Assembly: GCA_036924085.1 (NCBI GenBank)
Contig: JAVGWX010000013.1
Span: 46,061,175 to 46,125,174, forward strand
DNA length: 64,000 bases
Reading direction: 5' to 3'
DNA from: Ariolimax columbianus
Taxonomy: Eukaryota; Mollusca; Gastropoda; Stylommatophora; Arionidae
Of the stretch, positions 58,562 through 64,000 are shown piece after piece. The notes beneath the pieces were generated by a model, which did no database searches, was not told the DNA's origin, and saw nothing but the letters and a program-made list of their open reading frames with translations. A program made the translations under genes and the position numbers. How positions within the stretch are numbered: the stretch's first letter is position 1; every line of letters starts with the position of its first letter.

Positions 58562-58680
58562 GGTAAGAAGTGTTGCTTCATAAAGCGGTGCGCAACTGAA
58601 TCATAATTTTTCTCAAGGACACTCAAAAACTGCTGATGAAGTCCTGCTTGGTCATCCTGTTTAAATTGCAACAGAAGCAT
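58562..58680 (-). CDS. Orphan exon-like unit, function unknown
   Basis: Minus strand: a strong acceptor (CTCTCCTATCCACTGCACAG), 119 bp open, then a GTAAGC donor. Encodes MLLLQFKQDDQAGLHQQFLS and VLEKNYDSVAHRFMKQHFLP. It looks like a genuine conserved exon, but 119 bp would break the phase between UBR exons a and b, which join correctly without it, so it is not part of the main UBR reading frame. It could be a minor or poison exon, an exon displaced from elsewhere, or a fragment of another gene. I do not recognise the protein. Confidence 0.45.
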
Positions 58681-58839
58681 CTGTGCAGTGGATAGGAGAG
58701 ATGATAGTGTAGCAGCTGTTATAGGGTGTTCACATGGTTTAGTCTACAGCATAATACTTAACTTAACATCTTCATTCTGGTTTAAAAGACTCTGCAGAGT
58801 CTGTATATAACCAGTTTCTTTGATTCTGGTTTTAACCGA

Positions 58840-59560
58840 TGTTTGAGTCCATCTTAATAGATTAAAACACTAAAGCTAAGTAGACCCGCAGCCAGCTAGG
58901 TGCCATCTGTATGCTGCTCTTAACAAACCACCTGAAGTACAAATAATTTTTGGATAGATTTTTAGCTAGAATTTTGTCCGGACAGGGGCCGTTAAGCCTA
59001 CTCTTTTCAATTTCTAACTGCCAAGGGATATTTCTTCTTCTTCTTCTTCGTACGCAGTCAGACAGTAACCATTATTTTTTCGAAAAAAGCGGCGGTCATC
59101 CTGAGGCTGTCGCCACTGCCATAGAGCTTGTCTTGCAGTTCCACTGGTGATGGCCACATCTGCTTTCTCTGATCCTCGTATGTCGGGCAGTTCTGCAGCA
59201 GATGTTCAGCGGTCATTTTACCAGTCCCGCACGGGCATTCGTCGGTACCACCTATCTTAAATTTGTTGAATAGGTGGTACCTCAGTCTATTGTGGCCAGT
59301 GCGAAGTCTGAAGACAACGACCTGCTCTCTTCGGTTCAACTGGTAATAGGCATCGTTTTTGGTGTAACCAGTATGTTCGGTTTCAAGGGATATTTAACGT
59401 GCTTGACACTGAACATGGGAATCCGATCTCGCTACCCAGAGATCAGGGAAAGTTTTACCAGAAATCCACGTGAACAAATCCCGGTCTCCACTGTGATTCG
59501 AACCCCCGGCCTCCGGCACTTGAGACCACTGACAATGCATGACGGATTTAATTTCCGAAA
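58840..59560 (+). repeat. Family C repeat, split by the short LINE copy
   Basis: TCCATCTTAATAGATTAAAA to AACTGCCAAGGGATATTT, resuming after the LINE with AACGTGCTTGACACTGAAC to ACTGTGATTCGAACCCCCGG. The last part holds a minus-strand B box (GGTTCGAATCA), so family C probably includes a tRNA-derived head. Confidence 0.72.
59034..59383 (-). mobile_element. I-like LINE, 350-bp 3' end copy with TSD
   Basis: On the minus strand this encodes the last about 110 residues of the LINE protein (MNRREQVVVFRLRTGHNRLR, CPCGTG, EHLLQNC) with intact stop and a (GAA)n tail. Flanking repeats CAAGGGATATTT lie at 59022-59033 and 59384-59395. It was inserted into a copy of repeat family C and shows how short truncated copies of this LINE can be. 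Confidence 0.93.
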
Positions 59561-59711
59561 AGTGTACTGACAGTGGGTACCCAGAAAACTCGCTGACTAA
59601 TACAAAATGAACTGCATGGGCCAGGCGTCATACTGATGAAATGTGTATTAATGTTGGTGGAAGTCATGCTGAGAAATAAGAGATCCATATTTTATATGTT
59701 TATATTGGCAT

Positions 59712-59940
59712 GAGGAGCGCGTGGCCGAATGGTTTCGAGGCCTGCCTGCCGACAAGGAGGGCAGTGGTTCGAATCCCCGGTATGGCATATGTTGTTTTTC
59801 TGTTGGGGGTGAAATAAACAATCATAGCCAGCACACGACGTGGTGACAGCAGTGACGAAGTGGCCTGTAATCCTCAGCCTTCAAAACTCCTCTACTACCC
59901 CAGCAATGGGGAAAATGTCATATGACAGTTTTTAAAAAAA
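59712..59940 (+). mobile_element. Fourth tRNA-derived SINE, intact, with TSD
   Basis: GAGGAGCGCGTGGCCGAATG head with A box TGGCCGAATGG and perfect B box GGTTCGAATCC, resembling a Leu/Ser-type tRNA. About 150 bp of body follow, then an A-rich end. The 10-bp repeat ATATTGGCAT is at 59702-59711 and 59941-59950. Confidence 0.92.
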
Positions 59941-60323
59941 ATATTGGCATTATTATGATTGTTCGTTTAATTTGTCACGGACATTTAGTGGAGCTGATAA
60001 GGTTTTGAACCTTTATACCACAGGGTAGAAGGTGGGAAACTAAGTAAGGTATGGTTTGTGACTCAATTGTATTAATTTTTTATATGTTATATTTCTAATA
60101 ATCTTACACTGCTATGTACATATTTTTTTTTTTCAATTAAAAGAAAAAAGGTAGTTGCCCATCACTAGTGATTATTGTGACAGTCAGGTTAGAGATTTAG
60201 CACAAATTGTCTAAGGTCTGACTGTGTGACTTGCATTTTAATTAGATTTAGAAGACTGTGTATATAAGAGAGTCTGTATATAACCAGTTTCTTTGAGTGT
60301 GGTTTTAACTGATTTCTATCATC

Positions 60324-60400
60324 TCTCCTATCCACTGCACAGATGCTTATGTTACAATTTAAACAGGATGACCAAGCAGGACTTCATCAGCAGTTTAGCA
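60324..60400 (+). pseudogene. Inverted partial copy of the orphan exon
   Basis: The + strand repeats the acceptor tract and first 50 or so bases of 58562-58680 (CATCTCTCCTATCCACTGCA, then ATGCTTATGTTACAATTTAA) and then diverges after CAGCAGTTT. It has no donor. Confidence 0.8.
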
Positions 60401-60479
60401 CTCCACATAATTTGTTACGAAAAATTTGTATCTCGCTACCGTAGTCTACTTTCAAAATTTATAACTTTTCTGTTTGTTT

Positions 60480-61050
60480 GTCAATAAATATGATTTTCTT
60501 GTGTGTAGAGACACAATTGAATGAGGAACTTGTGGGTGTTATAGTTTTTGTTGTGCGTTTGTTGGTTTCTGAGATACAAAAAGATGAAGTTGAAAATTTA
60601 TGGAAATCTCGAATAAAATTTGGACTCGACTGCTAGGCCTAGTCACTCCGATAGAAATCCATGGAAACCACAACAACGCATTGGATACTGTGTTTACAAT
60701 ATCAACACAACTGTTTGTTTCCAATTCTAACGTAGTTCTTTCATCTAAACAAACAAAATAAACAGATCTACTCGTAAAGTTCTTTCCCAACAACCTACTT
60801 CACCTTTCGCAAAAAGTTGGCTTGCTCCAAACGGCATACAAGAAGAAAAATTGTTCAAAAACCATTTGAAATAGAACATTCGATACTTTTACCGGCAAAA
60901 TCTTGTATGCAGATAGTGACGTATTCAGCATTTTAAACAATTGCTATGGACTATGGGTCTCTGTGCAACAAAATTTTTTTTTTTAAATTCCGATTTTGTA
61001 GGTTGAGCTGGTCGAATCAGTCTAGACCGTAGCGCTGTAAAGGTTAAATG
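60480..61050 (-). repeat. Interspersed repeat family D, inverted copy
   Basis: GTGTGTAGAGACACAATTG, TTTCTGAGATACAAAAAGAT match the other two copies in reverse. Confidence 0.6.
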
Positions 61051-61702
61051 AAGAAGATTTACGGTTTATTCAACCGAACTCTCTCATCCTGAGCTGCCTT
61101 GATCCAGTAGTAAGACATGTTAGACAATATTGGAAGTAGCATGGAATGCAGATTTATTTTTATTGGGTTTACTCCCGAATTTACTAGGCCTGGGTAAGTG
61201 GCATATTTGGTAGCTATTTAATTATTTTTCTAATTTCTCAAACAGCTACTGACAGCCTGTTCTCTATCATTTTCAGCTGCCATGAGTTCTTTTACATGCA
61301 CAGCATGTACACAAGACCTCAAGAGTTTTATCACTCATCTCTGATAGGACTAAGCATTAGGTCTCATCCTGATGAGACTAAGGAATGTTTCAGAACAGCC
61401 CACCACATCAAGAAATTTTTGAGAGGCGAGCACCTTACCTTTCAGCAATAGCGACACAGCATCACACATGTATTCTCAGGGGTCCAGAAAGTGAGCAACG
61501 AATAGTAACACTGAAACCTACCAGACATGTTACAAGAGGTGACTGTAGAGAGTTGTGAATGGGGTCAGCTACCGCATCCTGTAGAACCTATGAGCTTTTA
61601 GCAAATGTAAAGAAGACCTCGGCAACCAACACTAGAAGAGGTACAACTAAGCCAAGTCAGGATCACAACACAATGTGCCATACTGGTATAATATGAACAT
61701 AC

Positions 61703-61918
61703 CTCTGTGCTGGTTTTCTCAAAAAGCTCTGCATTCTCCTCTATGAAATTCTTTTGCAGCTTGGTCATTCGGGCCATGATCTTGGCCCTCCTCTTGGCAG
61801 CTGCTTGTGCCTGCTTCTTTCCCTTGGTGCCAGACCTCAGGTCTGTACATCTGGCAATGCAATCCACATGCTCTCGAGCAACAGGCTCATCAATAAGTGT
61901 TAGTGCATCCGCAAATTT
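61703..61918 (-). CDS. UBR2: UBR1/2-like E3 ubiquitin ligase, exon a (pre-RING segment)
   Basis: This 216-bp exon is exactly 72 codons, phase 0 at both ends. The acceptor is CCAACAG and the donor is GAG followed by GTATGT. It encodes a basic, helical stretch (KRRAKIMARMTKLQKNFIEE) that matches the conserved segment just before the RING of UBR1/UBR2, where the human proteins read RR-x-KIMAQM-x-x-x-QKNFI. UBR1/2 are N-recognins: they bind N-degron substrates through an N-terminal UBR box, which lies outside this window, and ubiquitinate them with a RING. The FIEEN..ELF wording is closer to vertebrate UBR2 than UBR1, but invertebrates usually carry a single UBR1/2 gene. The acceptor has a weak pyrimidine tract, so the 5' border is the least certain point. 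Exons further upstream should lie beyond 64000. Confidence 0.88.
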
Positions 61919-61959
61919 CTGTTGGCAGTAATCATAAATCATAACAATGTCTGTTCTGA

Positions 61960-62215
61960 TGGGAGCGAGCAATCACAAATTATAACAATTAATGTTCTGA
62001 TGGCAGCAATATCAAATTATAATAGATTGTTCTGATGGCAAGCACAAATTATAACAACGATTGTTCTGATGCAGCAAGCACAAATTATAATAGATTGTTC
62101 TGATGGCAAGCACAAATTATAACAACGATTGTTCTGATGCAGCAAGCACAAATTATAATAGATTGTTCTGATGGCAAGCACAAATTATAACAACGATTGT
62201 TCTGTTGGAAGCAAT
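61960..62215. repeat. About 34-bp alternating tandem repeat
   Basis: Two forms alternate: GATTGTTCTGATGGCAAGCA plus CAAATTATAACAAC, and GATTGTTCTGATGCAGCAAG plus CACAAATTATAATA. It lies directly upstream of UBR exon a. Confidence 0.88.
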
Positions 62216-62233
62216 CATAAAATCATTACAGGA

Positions 62234-62540
62234 CAGATGGCACAGCAGTGAATGGGCTGACAGTAGCCTGCAGCTTATAGCTAGCTGTTTGCATAAGGGT
62301 CAGTGATCCATAACTGACCAAGACCCTATTCTGCTTCCAAGTGGCAACCCTGGAGGCAGACTGCAGCCATGCAGCCTGGTTAAGAGATTAGGAATCAAAT
62401 AGTGAAGGTAAAATGACCCAAAAATAGTGTGCTGAATTAAGATGTGCTGGGCTGAAAGCAACAGATATCGCAGTTCAATTGTAAACAACGAAACAACGTC
62501 ACAAAAAATGTCCTTTTCAGTACGAATGCTGAAGAAGAAT
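62234..62540 (+). mobile_element. GAA-tailed repeat B', full copy
   Basis: From GGCACAGCAGTGAATGGGCT to AGTACGAATGCTGAAGAAGAA. Confidence 0.82.
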
Positions 62541-62689
62541 CATTACAAATTATAGAATAATAATTATATGGGGGGTAGGCCAGAAGTGTGTAAAAGAGAG
62601 GACCTCACGGTGAGAGCCAGCCCCATCCTTGATGGCCAGGATCCTATTTGGTTCCCCCAATTCTGTCATATATATATATAGATATATAT

Positions 62690-62840
62690 CATGATGTAGC
62701 ATGTCCTTTATAGAACGTCGCTCCCATCCCAGCCTGTCTGAAAGAAACTATTTTCCTTACCAAAACTCCAGCCTCCCCCAGTCATACTCAGGCATTCCTG
62801 GATATTTTGGTGTCATTGTCTTCTTAGTCTATCCCTGTCT
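62690..62840 (-). mobile_element. RTE-like LINE 3' end, short copy
   Basis: Minus strand matches 63735-63850 (CCAGGAATGCCTGAGTATGA, GAGTTTTGGTAAGGAAAATA, ACATGCTACATCATGAT). It lies head to head with the longer copy at 62960-63850. Confidence 0.82.
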
Positions 62841-62959
62841 CTTTTTCTACATCTATAAAACTGAAATTTGCATAACAAATATTTATTTACTTCTCTACAA
62901 ATTATTCAAGCTAGTCTCCTTCTAAATAGTTCCTTGATTCACCTCTCCCAACGTACTCT

Positions 62960-63850
62960 AAAATTTTTAATGTGTATCGAAACTCATTTTCTGGGATTGT
63001 GTGCATGTCTCATAGTGAATTTTCTTTGATATCGTCAATTGAAAGTTTTGATACATTTATGATTGGCGGTTACGAGATTCCAGTTACAATACGCAAACGA
63101 CATAGTGATACTATCAAGAAGTGCAGAAGGATTAGAGCAGCTACTTTCAGCCGTAAAGATCAAAACCTGTTTATAAACATAAACAAAACAAAGATAATGA
63201 CCACTGACAAAACCCAATGTCAACATAAATTTAGTGGGTGGTGAGGAAATAGATCAGATCAAGCATTTTGAATATCTGGGCTCCAGAATTAACAAAAATG
63301 GCAACAGCTCGAAAGAAATCAGAAGAAGACTAGCCATGGCAATGCAGAGACTGAACAGCCTGAAGAAACTATGGCAGAGCACCAACAAAACGACAAAAGT
63401 GAAAATCTTGAGAGCCTGTGTTTTTCCTGTGGTAGCATATAGTTGCGGATCATGGACGATTACCAAAACTTCCAGACAAAGAATTGAATCTTTCAAGTCA
63501 AAATGTTACAGAAAGATCCTCAGAATACCCTGGACTGAGGAAAAAACAAATATAGACATTCGGCAAGAGTTGAGCATAGAGGAGAACTGGTTTATCAATT
63601 CCATTTTGACTAGAAAATTTAAATACTTTGGTGACATCAAGAGACACAATGGTCTTCAGAGAACAGTGATGGAAGGTATGGTGCCAGGCAAAAGAGGCAG
63701 GGGTAGACCAAGAAGTCGATGCACCAAGATATCCAGGAATACCTGGGTATGATTGTGGCAGAGACTGGAGTTTTGGCAAGGGAAAGAGTTTCTTTCAGGC
63801 ATACTGTGATGGGAGCGAAGTTCTATAAAGAACATGCTACATGATGATCG
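62960..63850 (+). mobile_element. RTE-like LINE RT end and tail
   Basis: First frame: DTFMIGGYEIPVTIRKRHSD and INKTKIMTTDKTQ. Second frame (from 63234): QIKHFEYLGSRINKNGNSSK, RIPWTEEKTNIDIRQELSIE, RTVMEGMVPGKRGRGRPRSR. A third piece, VAETGVLARERVSFRH, follows, ending CATGCTACATGATGATCG. Two frameshifts and no upstream RT core: a dead 5'-truncated copy. Beyond 63850 I see nothing. Confidence 0.85.
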
Positions 63851-64000
63851 TTAATGGTGGAAATCCACAACTTTTAAGAGGGGATTTTAGCTTTGATTAC
63901 TCTGCAGGGGCTAAATTCAGAAAATGGGGTTAATGTGGAACAACAGTCATAGTATGCTTTGCCAAAAAGTCACGAATACGCTGTGACTTGTGTGCTGCAT

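Noticed and set aside
58562..58680. Extra UBR exon between exons a and b
   Set aside because: 119 bp would shift the frame between two exons that already join in phase 0 and match the family alignment; kept only as an orphan exon.
1260..59790. tRNA genes at the A/B-box segments
   Set aside because: Each is followed by a family-specific body and an A-rich end, and several have target duplications, so they are SINE heads. None folds by eye into a full cloverleaf with a proper acceptor stem.
61598..61972. Single 124-residue gene at exon a
   Set aside because: Only 61703-61918 matches UBR1/2; the flanking codons lie beyond clear splice sites.

Overview
The window is animal nuclear DNA. Coding sequence is sparse and split by GT-AG introns, and most of the rest is transposon remains and tandem repeats. 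There are no bacterial operons, and nothing looks like a phage or plasmid. The retroelement mix (an I-like LINE with RNase H and a GAA tail, RTE-like and CR1/L2-like fragments, several tRNA-derived SINEs) suggests a lophotrochozoan invertebrate, probably a gastropod mollusc. That placement is inference from memory of similar sequences.

One host gene crosses the whole window on the minus strand. Eleven exons lie between 61918 and 6134, all with GT-AG borders, and all ten junctions agree in codon phase. Joined, they give about 515 residues that match, in order, the C-terminal half of the N-recognin E3 ubiquitin ligases UBR1/UBR2: the segment before the RING, a RING split over three exons, and the helical region after it. 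The 5' and 3' ends of the gene lie outside the window. The forward-strand transposon ORFs sit in its introns.

The most striking object is the 22.4-kb intron at 7685-30109. It is almost entirely tandem repeat: about 21.5 kb of a satellite built from two interchangeable units, 8 bp (GAGTACAA) and 11 bp (GAAGAGTACAA), with related 23-bp minisatellites on both sides. Both unit lengths leave remainder 2 on division by 3, so every frame reads the same cycling peptide. This produces open frames of up to about 6,000 codons that I do not regard as genes. A second satellite (36-bp unit, about 35 copies, 38196-39452) fills most of another intron. By eye, both satellites lack AG on the host-gene sense strand, which would leave them without 3' splice sites.

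The other introns hold a 5'-truncated I-like LINE with an intact RT-RNase H frame and target-site duplications (43796-46493), an internally deleted sister (31709-33026) and a very short copy (59034-59383). There are at least three tRNA-headed SINE families, two GAA-tailed families, a piggyBac-like MITE with TTAA ends (4506-5168), several nested insertions, and short 39-40 bp tandem expansions inside old retroelement coding sequence. All coordinates, exon borders and motifs were read by eye. Repeat family letters (A, B, B', C, D, F) are local labels.
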